Below, in pieces: positions 19,104 through 29,878 of a DNA stretch of 64,000 bases. Positions within the stretch are counted from its first letter, which is position 1. Every line of letters starts with the position of its first letter. The notes under the pieces were generated by a model. That model saw only the letters and a list, made by a program, of their open reading frames with translations. It was not told the origin of the DNA and did not search any database. Where the stretch lies: NCBI GenBank assembly GCA_938092135.1, contig CALLJL010000023.1, forward strand, positions 1 through 64,000, given 5' to 3'. This stretch comes from an uncultured bacterium. GTDB taxonomy: Bacteria > Acidobacteriota > Aminicenantia > Aminicenantales > CALLJL01. The translations under genes and the position numbers were made by a program.

Positions 19104-19829
19104 TATAACGATATTCTTATTTAAATCGATAGCCCCTCTCTTTAAATAGAAAAATGCAGGCATCAACAGCCCTCTCATCAAAAAGCTTTCTTTCCCCTGA
19201 TCATGATTATTTTAAGCAAAATGATTCCGTCCCTTAGCCGATCATCAAGAGTTTTAAATATTTCCCTGAATTTGGCTTGACCTGAAGAGGAAGAGCTCAT
19301 GTTTCTCATTGCTCTTTACAAGTTAAATTTTTTTTAAATTTTATTTTCCCTTTAGCATTTATCAGTCTTTTCAAAAATAGGCTAAAGCTATTTATGGTGC
19401 TTCAAAAAAGTGCCTTATTGTTTTTCCAGCAAATGAAACTTAAGCGTCCATAAAAAAGCGCCTAAGCAAGCTAGAAAAACTCAACTGAAGCGGAAGGAAG
19501 CAATTCCCCCAAGGGGAGTCCCAACCGACATTTTATCCTTCCTTTTTTGATAATTACATCTAAATTTCCTTAAAGCCAAATAAATTAAGTCCGCAAAAAA
19601 ATAATTGATTTTAGCCTTCCAACTTGCTCGAAGCGATTGGCTGGGATATAATTAGTTCTGTTTATGATCGCGCATAAGAGGTTGGGGATGGTCCCATACC
19701 TTGTTTATTCAATATTGTGGTCAAAAGGAAAAGGTTGGAATATAATTAATAAACAAAGGATGGGCAATTAAAAATTAAAGGAAGAGGATTTTGAAAGCTA
19801 TAGTATGATGACTTACTGATTTTAAAGAT

Positions 19830-19915
19830 GCCGGGGTGGCGGAACGGGAAGACGCAAGGGACTTAAAATCCCTCGGTTGGCAACAACCGTGCCGGTTCGA
19901 GTCCGGCCCCCGGCA
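19830..19915 (+). tRNA. tRNA-Leu(TAA)
   Basis: Cloverleaf by eye: GCCGGGG/CCCCGGC acceptor, AGGGA-CTTAAAA-TCCCT anticodon arm, long variable arm, GCCGG-TTCGAGT-CCGGC T arm. Confidence 0.95.
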
Positions 19916-19986
19916 TTCTTTGGGCGAAATTTCATTCTAATTTATTAAAAACAAAGCTGATAATTAAATCGGGGCAAGGGGAAAAG

Positions 19987-20454
19987 ATGGGGGTAATGAA
20001 AAAGAGGGTAATAAAGCTTCAAAGTATTTTATCCCGACTAAATATAAACAGATTTCCTTTTTTATTGTTCATTTTTTTTAGCCTTTGCTTGTTCCTTCTC
20101 CTATCCTGTTCGCCCAAAAAGGAAACGCCCTATGGAGAAGGAGAGCTTTCTGGGGAAGAAGAGCTCGAACCTGAGGCCATGCAAGAAGAGGTGGAGGCGG
20201 GCAAAGCTCCAGAGGCGCCAAAGATGACAGAAGAGCTTTATATTGACCTCACTGCCAGGTCAGCCCTCATCTGGGATAAATATAAAGACGAGCCAGAGAA
20301 AGCTCAGCAAGAAGTGGATAACCTTTATCTGCGAGCCGGGGTTACTTGGAAAGATTATAAAGACTTTGAATCTAAACTAACGCCCCAACAGCGAGACGCT
20401 CTCCAAAAGAAAATTATCGATTATTTACAAAAGATAATTCACGAATATCGTTAA
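19987..20454 (+). CDS. Hypothetical lipoprotein
   Basis: 155 aa; signal peptide with lipobox-like LLLSC. Confidence 0.7.
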   Translation: MGVMKKRVIKLQSILSRLNINRFPFLLFIFFSLCLFLLLSCSPKKETPYGEGELSGEEELEPEAMQEEVEAGKAPEAPKMTEELYIDLTARSALIWDKYKDEPEKAQQEVDNLYLRAGVTWKDYKDFESKLTPQQRDALQKKIIDYLQKIIHEYR

Positions 20455-20666
20455 TTTTGATCAGGACTTTTCTCATTAATATTTCCGATTGGCCGATAAT
20501 ATGTTAAAATATATAGGGACCTCAAATTATTCTTTAGAAATATTTAAATATTTTTAAAAAATTTTAAATAATTTTTTAATTAGAAAATAAAAAATTTTTT
20601 ACAGAAAACTTGACAGTTCAATAAATAAAATTTAATATTTAGAATCGAAATTATAAGGAGCGAACA

Positions 20667-20972
20667 ATGAAAAAGAAAGTGGCTAAAGCGCAGGTGATTA
20701 AACTTTCTAAAAAATTTAAAGCTCTTTCCCATCCCGCCCGATTAAAAATTGTCTTGGAATTAATGAAGCGCGAATGTTGTGTAGGTGAATTGCAAAAATG
20801 TGTTTCTTTGAGCCAGCCCCATGTTTCTCAGAGTTTAAGAATTTTAAAACAGGCAGGTATTGTTGTTGGCCGTCGCCGAGAGCGACGCATCTGTTACCGG
20901 ATTAAAGATCCGGCAACCGAGGAAATAATCAAGCTTTTATTTGAAAAAACTAAAGCCAGTTCAAAAAAATAG
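20667..20972 (+). CDS. ArsR-family winged-helix transcriptional regulator
   Basis: 101 aa; FKALSHPARLKIVLELMKRECCVGELQKCVSLSQPHVSQSLRILKQAGIV; RBS AAGGAG. Confidence 0.93.
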   Translation: MKKKVAKAQVIKLSKKFKALSHPARLKIVLELMKRECCVGELQKCVSLSQPHVSQSLRILKQAGIVVGRRRERRICYRIKDPATEEIIKLLFEKTKASSKK

Positions 20973-21144
20973 TCTTCAAATAACCTAGAAAAATTTTCAA
21001 AAAATGCCTTTAATTTCTATCCTTAAATAAATCTGTTACTGTGGGGAAAACTTTAAAAAAGTTTTAAAGATCAAACAGCTTCTGGATATAAATAAGAATT
21101 TACCCATTAGAACAAAAGATAGGCTCCTGCAAATTAATGAATTT

Positions 21145-21942
21145 TTAGAAAAGTCTCAGGGAATATTTCTTTGGCCAAGTTAATTTTAGACAATGAAGAT
21201 AGAAAGCCTTTCTTTTAAGAAAGGTTGAGGCTGGCTCATCGAGGAAAACGTAAACTGAAGGATGCCATTGCAGGCAACTGGCCGGAACGGAAGTGGTCAC
21301 TGGCCCCTCAAGAGCCTCCTGGACAATTTGGGCCTTTTCTTCCCCGGTCGCTAGAAGAAGAATATTTTTGGCTTCAAGAATGGTCGCTAAGCCCATAGTT
21401 AAGGCCATTACAGGTGTTTCTTCCCCCATTGCCTGGAAATAGGCCAGATGAGCAGCTCTTGTCTCTTCCGTTAGAATTTGGAGCCTGGTTCTTGAGCCAA
21501 AAGAGGATCCCGGTTCATTAAAACCGATATGTCCATTTAACCCAATTCCCAGAATTTGAATATCGATGCCTCCCATTTGAGTAATCAACGCTTCGTAAGC
21601 CTGGCAGTGAGATTCGATGTTTTTAGCTTGACCATCCAGTAGAAAAATATTTTCAGGACGAAGATTAACCAAGTTGAATAAATTCTCCTTGAAATAAGAG
21701 GCAAAGCTGAGAGGGTGGTCATGATTTAAGCCTTTAAACTCATCGAGGCCGAAAACTCTAATTCGGGAAAAGTCGATTCTCTTTTCTTGATAAGCCTGGA
21801 CGAGGCAATTATAAAGATTAAGGGGAGTTCGTCCAGAAGCAAGACCAAGAACAAGATCGGGCTTTTTTTCCCAGGCTTCAATTATCAATCGGGCGGCTTC
21901 TTGGGCCAGTTCTTGCTGATCTTTAAATATGAATATATTCAT
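21145..21942 (-). CDS. nagB: Glucosamine-6-phosphate deaminase
   Basis: 265 aa; LGLASGRTPLNLY, FGLDEFKGL, GIGLNGHIGFNEPGSSF. Confidence 0.93.
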   Translation of the reverse strand: MNIFIFKDQQELAQEAARLIIEAWEKKPDLVLGLASGRTPLNLYNCLVQAYQEKRIDFSRIRVFGLDEFKGLNHDHPLSFASYFKENLFNLVNLRPENIFLLDGQAKNIESHCQAYEALITQMGGIDIQILGIGLNGHIGFNEPGSSFGSRTRLQILTEETRAAHLAYFQAMGEETPVMALTMGLATILEAKNILLLATGEEKAQIVQEALEGPVTTSVPASCLQWHPSVYVFLDEPASTFLKRKAFYLHCLKLTWPKKYSLRLF

Positions 21943-22012
21943 ATCTTAATCATATCAAAAAAATTTAAGACTAAAAAATTTGGGCATGGTCTATCTTATG
22001 CTCGATGAAAGC

Positions 22013-22137
22013 TGATTTGAATCTCGGTGCTTTCCATTTGATAATCAACGATTCTAAGGATTGGCAGAGATTCGATGTTTTAGCTTGGCCATCCAGAAAA
22101 AAAATATTTCAGGACGAAGATTAACCTAAGGGAATAA
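22013..22137 (-). pseudogene. Decayed partial duplicate of an internal nagB segment
   Basis: Collinear with nagB 21551-21681: CCATTTGA(g)TAATCAACG, TTCGATGTTTT(t)AGCTTG, CCATCCAG, TTTCAGGACGAAGATTAACC; several indels break the frame. Confidence 0.85.
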
Positions 22138-22315
22138 GATTGCTTGCTTTATTGGTTTAAGTAATGTAGGTTAAGTAAACTGAAATTATAAGTAAAAGTT
22201 GAAGGTAAATTAAAAAGCTCTAGAACTTATTTAAAATTACATGAGTTGGGATAAAATCGGGTAAAATATAAATATTGAGTAAATTTTTTGGTAAGATTAA
22301 TTTCAGGAGAAAGGA

Positions 22316-23248
22316 ATGGAGGCTAAAGCTTTTATTAATGACCAAATTGAGCTTATAAAAAAAACAGTAGGTGAGGCTGGGGCTTTATCCGCCCTATCAG
22401 GAGGTGTCGATAGTTCAACTTGTACGCTTCTTGCCTGGAAAGCCCTTGGTTCCAGTTTGAAGGTGGTTTTTATTGATGACGGACTCATGAGAGAAGGAGA
22501 ACCACAGCAGGTTCAATCAATTTTTGCCGAGCTTGGCATTCCCGTTGAGATTGTTATGGCCCAGGAAGACTTTTTCAGAGCCCTCTCAGGCCTTGTTGAT
22601 CCAGAAGAAAAACGAAAGGCCTTTCGTCAGGCCTTCTATGGCACCCTAAGCCGGATTATTAAAGAAAAGGGGGTTAAATTTCTAATCCAAGGTACGATTG
22701 CTGCCGATATCATTGAAACTAAGGAAGGGATAAAAACTCAGCATAATATTCTTGAGCAAATTGGCATTGATCCAGAAAGGAGTTTTGGATTTAAACTAAT
22801 TGAGCCCCTTAAAACTCTTTTTAAACATGAAGTCAGGGAAATAGCCAGGAAGCTAGGTTTGCCAGAATCTATCTTAAAACGAATGCCTTTCCCCGGTCCC
22901 GGGCTGGCTGCGCGGGTACTGGGTGAGGTAACTCCTGAGAGAGTGGCCATAGTTAGACAGGCGACCAAGATTGTCGAGCAAGAATTAAGTCCCTTTGAGC
23001 CTTTCCAGGCCTTTGCCGTCCTTTTATCTGATAAGGGTACTGGCCTCGAGAAAGATAAACGCAAATTCGGAGACATAATAATTATTCGCTCAGTCAACAG
23101 CCGAGATGCCATGACCGCTGAACCGTCAATTCTTCCCTGGGAAGTTCTGACCAGGGTAACTGAAAGGATAATCAAAGAAATTCCCTCAGTTACCCGGGTT
23201 GCCTATGAGCTGACGCCAAAACCTCCGGCGACTATTGAATTCATTTAA
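22316..23248 (+). CDS. guaA: GMP synthase ATP-pyrophosphatase subunit (stand-alone, no glutaminase domain)
   Basis: 310 aa; LSGGVDSSTC PP-loop, RMPFPGPGLAARVLGEVT, C-terminal TPKPPATIEFI. Confidence 0.9.
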   Translation: MEAKAFINDQIELIKKTVGEAGALSALSGGVDSSTCTLLAWKALGSSLKVVFIDDGLMREGEPQQVQSIFAELGIPVEIVMAQEDFFRALSGLVDPEEKRKAFRQAFYGTLSRIIKEKGVKFLIQGTIAADIIETKEGIKTQHNILEQIGIDPERSFGFKLIEPLKTLFKHEVREIARKLGLPESILKRMPFPGPGLAARVLGEVTPERVAIVRQATKIVEQELSPFEPFQAFAVLLSDKGTGLEKDKRKFGDIIIIRSVNSRDAMTAEPSILPWEVLTRVTERIIKEIPSVTRVAYELTPKPPATIEFI

Positions 23249-23328
23249 AGAGTAATTTAATTCCCTGTCCAAGTCAGCTCTTTTCAATTGACAGGGAGAA
23301 GGGTATTTGCTATTTAATGGAAATTAAT

Positions 23329-23401
23329 GGCGCTATCGTCTAGAGGCCTAGGACAGATGGTTCTCAGCCATCAGACCCGGGTTCGAATCCCGGTAGCGCT
23401 G
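23329..23401 (+). tRNA. tRNA-Glu(CTC)
   Basis: GGCGCTA/TAGCGCT acceptor, GATGG-TTCTCAG-CCATC anticodon arm, CCGGG-TTCGAAT-CCCGG T arm. Confidence 0.93.
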
Positions 23402-23448
23402 TTTTCAATTTGAAAAAGCTACAGAAAGTCGGGGTTGTTTCTATTTAA

Positions 23449-23865
23449 ATGCAATTTCTTTATAGGGGTCTAAATCTCTTCTTTTTTATTTTCCATTCCT
23501 CTCTAATTATGTTTAATCTTTTTGCCTGGATTTGGCGGAAAACAAGGTTAATCAATCTGATAATTATCCTTCTTACCCTTGGTTCATGGTTTCTTCTTGG
23601 TCTTTGGTATGGTTATGGATATTGTCCCTTTACCGACTGGCACTGGCAAGTGAGGGAAAAGCTAGGTTATTATGACCATCCTCCTTCCTATACTGCCTTT
23701 CTAATTCGGGAAATTATTGGATGGGAGCCCCCCGAGGAACTAGTTAATCAGCTGACCCTCGGATTATTATTGGCTGCTTTAGGAGCTTCGCTATTTTTTA
23801 ACAGCTATGACCTCATTAAAAGAAAAAAGAGAAAGAGAGAAGTTTCAAAGCGATTGCTGGCTTAA
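23449..23865 (+). CDS. DUF2784-like small membrane protein
   Basis: 138 aa; LFFFIFHSSLIMFNLFAWIWRKTRLINL...LGLWYGYGYCPFTDWHWQVREKLG. Confidence 0.7.
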   Translation: MQFLYRGLNLFFFIFHSSLIMFNLFAWIWRKTRLINLIIILLTLGSWFLLGLWYGYGYCPFTDWHWQVREKLGYYDHPPSYTAFLIREIIGWEPPEELVNQLTLGLLLAALGASLFFNSYDLIKRKKRKREVSKRLLA

Positions 23866-24023
23866 AGGTCAGATTTTTTTGAAGAGGAATAAAAATAGCG
23901 AAAAAAGCAGGGAATATATAAAGTAAATTTGATTAATATAAAAAGAATTTTTTAAAAAGCTTAATATTTTAAGACGAGATTTGAAAAAAGTGGAATTTCT
24001 TTAAAAATTTCTTAATTAAAGGC

Positions 24024-24051
24024 GAGGGGCTTTCTCCTTGGAAAGCCCCTC
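24024..24051 (-). terminator. Strong hairpin downstream of tRNA-Gln
   Basis: GAGGGGCTTTC-tccttg-GAAAGCCCCTC, 11-bp perfect stem. Confidence 0.55.
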
Positions 24052-24053
24052 AT

Positions 24054-24127
24054 TGGCTGGGAAGCAGGGATTCGAACCCCGATTCCATGATCCAGAGTCA
24101 TATGTCCTACCGTTAGACGACTTCCCA
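24054..24127 (-). tRNA. tRNA-Gln(CTG), CCA encoded
   Basis: TGGGAAG/CTTCCCA acceptor, TATGA-CTCTGGA-TCATG anticodon arm, TTCGAAT T loop. Confidence 0.92.
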
Positions 24128-24338
24128 GCAATTCTCTTTTAAATATACCAAACTTTTAGCCTATTTCAAGCCCTGTTTCTTAGAGAAAAATGGTCGAACC
24201 TTCTTAAGCTAATGTTTACTCTTATTGGCCTAAGATTATCTACGTTAATTTTTTTAATTTTATCCAAAGACTAGAATCTGCCGACAGGAACCCGACTATA
24301 ATCAGCCTAAATTGACATGATTTGGGGATGTTGATAAC

Positions 24339-25406
24339 ATGACCACTTCAAGAGAAGAGGCTACTTTGGATAAAATAACTATAAATAAAAGAATAATTCG
24401 CCTGGCTATCTTTTTTCTCATCAGTCTGATTTTTCTTTACTTTTTTTTCCGCAGTGTCGATTGGGGTGAGGTAGCTAAGTATCTGACTACGGTTAATCCC
24501 ATGATATTTGCTTTGGCCGTCCTTCTTACTCCGCTTCATCTTTTCACCCGGGGGGCTCGTTGGCGTTTTCTTCTTCTTCCGGAAAAAGCCAAAATAAGCC
24601 TCTGGAATCTCTTTGCCAGCAACGCCGTTGGCTTCACCGTAACTTTTCTTTTTCCTGGCCGACTTGGCGAAGTGGTCAAGCCCCTTTACCTGGCTCAAAA
24701 AGAGGGTATGAAAAAGGGATTTGTTTTAGGGACGGTGGTGGTTGAACGGATGTTTGATATCTTCACCATGTGCTTTCTTCTTGGACTTTTTTTAATGGCC
24801 CAGCCTCTTTATGTAGCTCTTTTCAAAGTTGAGGAAGCTGTCAGCGCCAATCTTCGTTTATTGGGAACTATAGGTTTAGCCTTTGCCACCGTTCTTCTTG
24901 TTGCCAGTCTTCTCCTTTATTTTTTTAAAGAACCATCTCTTCGTTTTATTGCCTTTTTATTTCGTCCTTTACCAGAGAAGCTACGCTTAAGTGTTTTAAA
25001 TCTGGCTGAAGAGTTCATTATCGGTCTTAAGTTCTTTCATTCGCTGGGAGCAGTTTTAGCTTATATAATTTTCTCCTTTATAGTCTGGCTATTAATAATT
25101 TTTTATTATTGGGTATTTTTTCAGGCTTATAAAGTTAATATTCCTTTTTTCTTTCTTTTCCCTTACGTTTTTTTGACTATGGTGGGTGCCTCAATCCCTA
25201 CTCCCGGTATGGTTGGTGGTTTCCACTATTTTAGCAAGCTAGCCTTGACTTCCCTTTATGGCCTCGACCCTAATTTGGCTGTGGGTATGACCTTGGTCAC
25301 TCACGCTCTTCAGCTGGTCGTGACATGCATTATTGGCTATGTTATATTATGGAGAGAAAGTTTATCTTTAATTAAAATAAGCCAATTAAGGGAGATCGAT
25401 GGCTAA
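24339..25406 (+). CDS. Lysylphosphatidylglycerol synthase TM-domain / UPF0104 flippase-like membrane protein
   Basis: 355 aa; multiple TMs, LTPLHLFTRGARWRFLL, FPGRLGEVVKPLYLAQKEG, PGMVGGFHYF. Confidence 0.85.
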   Translation: MTTSREEATLDKITINKRIIRLAIFFLISLIFLYFFFRSVDWGEVAKYLTTVNPMIFALAVLLTPLHLFTRGARWRFLLLPEKAKISLWNLFASNAVGFTVTFLFPGRLGEVVKPLYLAQKEGMKKGFVLGTVVVERMFDIFTMCFLLGLFLMAQPLYVALFKVEEAVSANLRLLGTIGLAFATVLLVASLLLYFFKEPSLRFIAFLFRPLPEKLRLSVLNLAEEFIIGLKFFHSLGAVLAYIIFSFIVWLLIIFYYWVFFQAYKVNIPFFFLFPYVFLTMVGASIPTPGMVGGFHYFSKLALTSLYGLDPNLAVGMTLVTHALQLVVTCIIGYVILWRESLSLIKISQLREIDG

Positions 25407-25862
25407 ATGAAATGCCCCTATTGTCAGCATCCTGATACCAGGGTTATCGATTCAAGGGAAAGCAAGAAGGGCTTGAGCATTCGGCGGCGTCGTCAATGTT
25501 TAGCCTGTAAGCGCCGTTTTACCACCTATGAAAAAATTGAAGAGGTTCCTTTTATGGTCGTTAAAAAGGATGGCAGCCGTCAGCCCTTTGATGGCCAAAA
25601 GCTTCTGAGGGGAATGCTTAAAGCCTGCGAGAAAAGGCCAATTCCGGTTTCCAAGTTAGAAGAAATAGTTGAAGAAATTGAGAATAAACTTCAGGAAAAA
25701 CCAGAAAAAGAAATGAGTTCAGCTGAAATAGGGGCTCTGGTAATGGATAGATTAAAGGAGCTAGATAAAGTGGCCTACGTTCGTTTTGCCTCGGTCTACC
25801 GGGAATTTAAAGATGTCGTCGAATTCAAGCAGGAGCTTGAGAATCTCCTAAAAGAGAAATAA
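25407..25862 (+). CDS. nrdR: Transcriptional repressor NrdR
   Basis: 151 aa; [19 protein letters not shown] zinc ribbon, [20 protein letters not shown]-cone. Confidence 0.97.
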   Translation: MKCPYCQHPDTRVIDSRESKKGLSIRRRRQCLACKRRFTTYEKIEEVPFMVVKKDGSRQPFDGQKLLRGMLKACEKRPIPVSKLEEIVEEIENKLQEKPEKEMSSAEIGALVMDRLKELDKVAYVRFASVYREFKDVVEFKQELENLLKEK

Positions 25863-25868
25863 TCGGCT

Positions 25869-26282
25869 ATGAGTTTGAAATCCAAGTCAGGCAGGATTTC
25901 CAGGAAAACAAATATTTCTATCAGGCAGTTAAAGGAAGAGGAAAACATAAGAGAGATTTTCCCCTCCTGGCCTATGCCCTGGGTTCCCAGAGTTGATATC
26001 TATGAACAAAGTGAAGAACTGGTGGTGGAAATCGAATTACCTGGAGTTGAGCCTCACGAGATTTCCGTAACTGTTCATGCCAATAAAATTGAATTGAAGG
26101 GCAAAAAGAAGGAGGATGAAAAAGCTAGAGGGGCCCATTATATTCGCCTCGAAAGAGAGTACGGTCATTTTTCTCGTTTTATCCCATTACCTTTTCTCGT
26201 TTTTCCCGATCATACTGTTGCCTGGCTTGAAGATGGTGTGCTGACTATAAAATTAAAAAAATATAAAAAAGATTATAAGTAG
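25869..26282 (+). CDS. Hsp20/alpha-crystallin family small heat shock protein
   Basis: 137 aa; VDIYEQSEELVVEIELPGVEPHEISVTV...LEREYGHFSRFIPLP. Confidence 0.92.
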   Translation: MSLKSKSGRISRKTNISIRQLKEEENIREIFPSWPMPWVPRVDIYEQSEELVVEIELPGVEPHEISVTVHANKIELKGKKKEDEKARGAHYIRLEREYGHFSRFIPLPFLVFPDHTVAWLEDGVLTIKLKKYKKDYK

Positions 26283-26316
26283 ATTTGATTTTTGGCTGAA
26301 AAAGTTGGAGGAATAA

Positions 26317-28767
26317 ATGAGTGAGTCGGAAAAAGAAAAATCAAATTCTCCCTTCGATTTTGAGGGAGGTTCTGGAAAAGAAAGCTCAGACTTGGGCGGA
26401 ATGAGGCTTCAAATTCCATCAAAATTGCCCGTTTTGATGCTTCGAGATATCGTTGTTTTTCCCTATATGATTGTGCCTCTTTTCGTTGGCCGAGAAAAAT
26501 CTAAAAACGCCATTGACCTAGCCCTTTCCAGCCATCGGATGGTTCTGCTCCTTACGCAAAAAGACATGGAAATTGAGGATCCCAAGCGAGAGGATGCCTT
26601 TGATATGGGCACAGTGGCCATGATCATCAGAATGCTCAAGTTGCCTGACGGCCGGATAAGAGTTCTGGTTCAGGGCCTCGTGAGAGCCAAGGTTGAAACC
26701 TTTGAAGATGATGGTCGGGTAATACAATCGGAAATTACAGTTATCCATGAACCTGAGATTACCGAAAAAACTATTGAAATAGAGGCTCTCATCAGAAACA
26801 TCCGTTCTGGCCTGGAAAAGGCTTCTTCTCTTGGGAAGAATATTCCCCCAGAAGTCCTAATAATCGCTGCCAACATGGAAGATCCTGGTCGGCTGGCCGA
26901 TCTTACCGCCGCTAATCTTGATTTAAAAGTTGAAGAAGCCCAGAAGGTTTTAGAAATAATTGAGCCAATTGAGCGATTAAAAAAGGTTCATGAGCTTTTA
27001 ATGCGTGAGCTTGAATTGCTTGATCTTCAATCCAAGATTAGTAGTGAAGCCAGAGGAGAAATGGATAAACTTCAGCGCCAATATTTCCTCCGTCAACAGC
27101 TTAAGGCAATTCAAAAGGAACTTGGCGAGGGAAGTGAGCTTCAGGAAGAGATAAAAAATTATCAGGAAAAGCTGGCCAAATTACAGGTGCCCGATGAGGT
27201 TAGGGAAGAACTGGAGAAGCAGATCAACCGTTTAAGCCAGATGCATCCTGAATCAGCTGAGACGGCCGTCGTCCGCAATTATTTAGACTGGATGTTTTCT
27301 CTTCCCTGGAATGAAAGCACTGAGGATAATCTTGACCTTAAGGCCGCCAAAAGGATTTTAGATGAGGACCACTATGGTCTCGAAAAGGTCAAAATGAGAA
27401 TTCTTGAATATTTGGCTGTGAGGTCCCTTTCCCAGAAAATCCGGGGCCCAATCCTTTGTTTTGTTGGTCCTCCTGGAGTGGGTAAGACCTCCCTTGGTCG
27501 TTCTATTGCCCGGGCCTTGGGTCGCAAGTTTGTCCGTATTTCTCTCGGGGGAGTTAGAGATGAGGCTGAAATTAGGGGCCACCGGCGGACCTATGTTGGA
27601 GCTATGCCAGGGAAAATAATTCAGGGTATTAAACAGGCTGGAAGCAATAATCCCGTCTTTATGCTGGATGAGGTGGACAAGATTGGGGCTGATTTCCGAG
27701 GGGATCCTTCTTCAGCCCTTCTTGAAGTTCTTGATCCAGAGCAAAATCATTCCTTCCGCGATCATTACTTAGGTGTTCCCTTTGATCTTTCCAAAGTTAT
27801 GTTTATTGCCACAGCTAATCTTCTCGATCCAATTCATCCTGCCTTTCGCGACCGCATGGAAATAATCGAGCTTCCCGGTTATACCGAAGAAGAAAAGCTT
27901 GAGATTGCTCTTCGTCATCTGATTCCCAAGCAAATTGCTGAAAATGGTTTAGATAAAAGCCTCATTTCTTTCAGCCGAGCAGCTGTCCAGAGAATAATTT
28001 CTCAGTATACAAGGGAAGCCGGGGTAAGGAATCTAGAAAGGGAAATTGCCGCTGTTTGCCGGAAAGTAGCTCGCCGCGTGGCTGAAGGGAAAAGGGAAAA
28101 GCATTATATAACGATAAAAAATCTGGAAGAGTTTCTTGGTCCACCACGAATCTTCCGCGATCAGATGTTGGCTAAGGACCAGGTTGGGGTAGCTACCGGT
28201 GTGGCCTGGACGGCGACAGGTGGTGAAATCATTTTCGTTGAAGCTACAAAAATGAAGGGCAAGGGCGGTTTACTTCTTACTGGCTCTCTGGGTGAAGTAA
28301 TGAAAGAATCAGCCCAGGCAGCCCTGAGCTATCTACGCTCCCATGCTGATGAATTTGGTATTGACCCTTCCCTTTTCAGTGAATATGATTTCCACATTCA
28401 CATTCCTGAGGGAGCTATTCCCAAAGATGGTCCCTCTGCTGGAGTAACAATTGCCACTGCTCTTATATCAATCTGTACAGATATTAAGGTAAGACACGAT
28501 GTGGCAATGACAGGAGAAATTACTTTACGAGGCAATATTTTGCCCATAGGAGGGGTGAAAGAAAAGGTTCTGGCGGCTCAGCGGGCAGGAATAAGAAAGA
28601 TGATTTTGCCCGCTCCGAACAAAAAAGATTTAGTCGATATCCCAGGTAAAATTAAAAAGGAAATGGAATTTATATTTGTCGAAAATATTAACCAGGTTTT
28701 TGAGTCAGCTCTAGTCATTTCTCCTTTTAAACCCCGTCATGAAATTGCGACAGCTCAGCGAGTCTGA
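26317..28767 (+). CDS. lon: ATP-dependent protease Lon
   Basis: 816 aa; [30 protein letters not shown] catalytic serine region, N-terminal LON domain. Confidence 0.98.
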   Translation: MSESEKEKSNSPFDFEGGSGKESSDLGGMRLQIPSKLPVLMLRDIVVFPYMIVPLFVGREKSKNAIDLALSSHRMVLLLTQKDMEIEDPKREDAFDMGTVAMIIRMLKLPDGRIRVLVQGLVRAKVETFEDDGRVIQSEITVIHEPEITEKTIEIEALIRNIRSGLEKASSLGKNIPPEVLIIAANMEDPGRLADLTAANLDLKVEEAQKVLEIIEPIERLKKVHELLMRELELLDLQSKISSEARGEMDKLQRQYFLRQQLKAIQKELGEGSELQEEIKNYQEKLAKLQVPDEVREELEKQINRLSQMHPESAETAVVRNYLDWMFSLPWNESTEDNLDLKAAKRILDEDHYGLEKVKMRILEYLAVRSLSQKIRGPILCFVGPPGVGKTSLGRSIARALGRKFVRISLGGVRDEAEIRGHRRTYVGAMPGKIIQGIKQAGSNNPVFMLDEVDKIGADFRGDPSSALLEVLDPEQNHSFRDHYLGVPFDLSKVMFIATANLLDPIHPAFRDRMEIIELPGYTEEEKLEIALRHLIPKQIAENGLDKSLISFSRAAVQRIISQYTREAGVRNLEREIAAVCRKVARRVAEGKREKHYITIKNLEEFLGPPRIFRDQMLAKDQVGVATGVAWTATGGEIIFVEATKMKGKGGLLLTGSLGEVMKESAQAALSYLRSHADEFGIDPSLFSEYDFHIHIPEGAIPKDGPSAGVTIATALISICTDIKVRHDVAMTGEITLRGNILPIGGVKEKVLAAQRAGIRKMILPAPNKKDLVDIPGKIKKEMEFIFVENINQVFESALVISPFKPRHEIATAQRV

Positions 28768-29728
28768 GCTTATTGCCGCTATTCGGAAGGATTTTCCCGG
28801 CCTTAAAAGGTCTATTTTAGTCAATATTGGTGATGATGCTTCTGTTTTAAAAACAGATAAAGGCTTTTTGATTGTTACTAAGGACCTGCTGGTTGAAGGG
28901 ACTCATTTCCGGAGGGAATTTGGTCCGGCATATCTTCTCGGTCGAAAAAGCCTGGCAGTCAATTTAAGCGATGTGGCGGCTATGGGCGGGCGCCCTCTTT
29001 ATTGTCTTCTTGGTCTTGGTTTGCCCCCATCCATTCCTCCTTCCTGGGTTGAGGATTTCATGGCTGGAATAAAATCTCTGTGTCGACAAGAAGGAATTTT
29101 TCTTGTGGGCGGTGACCTTAGTCGATCGAAAATTATAATTATATCCATTACAGTTATCGGCCAGGCCAAAAAATTTATTACGAGAAGTGGGGCCAAACCT
29201 GGGGATACAATTTGGATATCAGGTTATCCAGGTTTAGCTTCCGCTGGTCTTCATTTTCTCAAAAGAAAAAAAGGGCTGGCGAAGAACAAAAAAGCAAAGA
29301 CAGGCTCGATTAATGTTCTAATAAAAGCCTTCCTTGATCCGGTTGCCCAAATTCGTCTGGGTACGTGGTTGGCTCAAAGGGACTTGGCCACAGCTATGAT
29401 TGATACGTCTGATGGTCTTTCCATTGATCTTTACCATATCTGTGAGGAAAGCAAGGTTGGGGCTGAAATTGATTTAACCAAGATTCCTATTCACCCTGCT
29501 CTACGGGCGAATTTCCATGATCCCTGGCCTTTTATCCTTAACGGAGGCGAGGATTATCAGTTGCTCTTTACCGTTTCGCCATCCAAAAGGAAAAGGGTCG
29601 TTCAGGCAAGCCACCGCTTTAGACTTTACGAAATCGGCGAGATCAGAGAGGATCGCCATCTTTGGGTAGTAGATCAGGGCCATCGTCGTCTTTTAAAACC
29701 GGCGGGCTTTGTTCATTTTAAAGCCTGA
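28739..29728 (+). CDS. thiL: Thiamine-phosphate kinase
   Basis: 329 aa; NIGDDASVL, DLLVEGTHFRRE, AVNLSDVAAMGGRP, DTSDGLSIDL; start overlaps the lon 3' end by 29 nt. Confidence 0.94.
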   Translation: MKLRQLSESELIAAIRKDFPGLKRSILVNIGDDASVLKTDKGFLIVTKDLLVEGTHFRREFGPAYLLGRKSLAVNLSDVAAMGGRPLYCLLGLGLPPSIPPSWVEDFMAGIKSLCRQEGIFLVGGDLSRSKIIIISITVIGQAKKFITRSGAKPGDTIWISGYPGLASAGLHFLKRKKGLAKNKKAKTGSINVLIKAFLDPVAQIRLGTWLAQRDLATAMIDTSDGLSIDLYHICEESKVGAEIDLTKIPIHPALRANFHDPWPFILNGGEDYQLLFTVSPSKRKRVVQASHRFRLYEIGEIREDRHLWVVDQGHRRLLKPAGFVHFKA

Positions 29729-29878
29729 TTTTTCCCCCAAATAGATACCAATAAAAAATCAAACGACCGATTTTAAAAAAACAAACAAAAAATTTTCTTG
29801 ACGTTCTACCCAAATTTCTTATTAGATATAAACATCAAAAAATTATTATTAAAAAATAGCCTAAAAAGGGAGAGAAAG

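Noticed and set aside
19178-19300. 40-codon minus-strand ORF in the long intergenic region
   Set aside because: Weak RBS and no recognisable family; kept only as part of the unexplained-region finding.
22303-23175. Minus-strand ORFs over the GMP synthase gene
   Set aside because: Shadow ORFs; the plus-strand frame has clear PP-loop and GuaA motifs.
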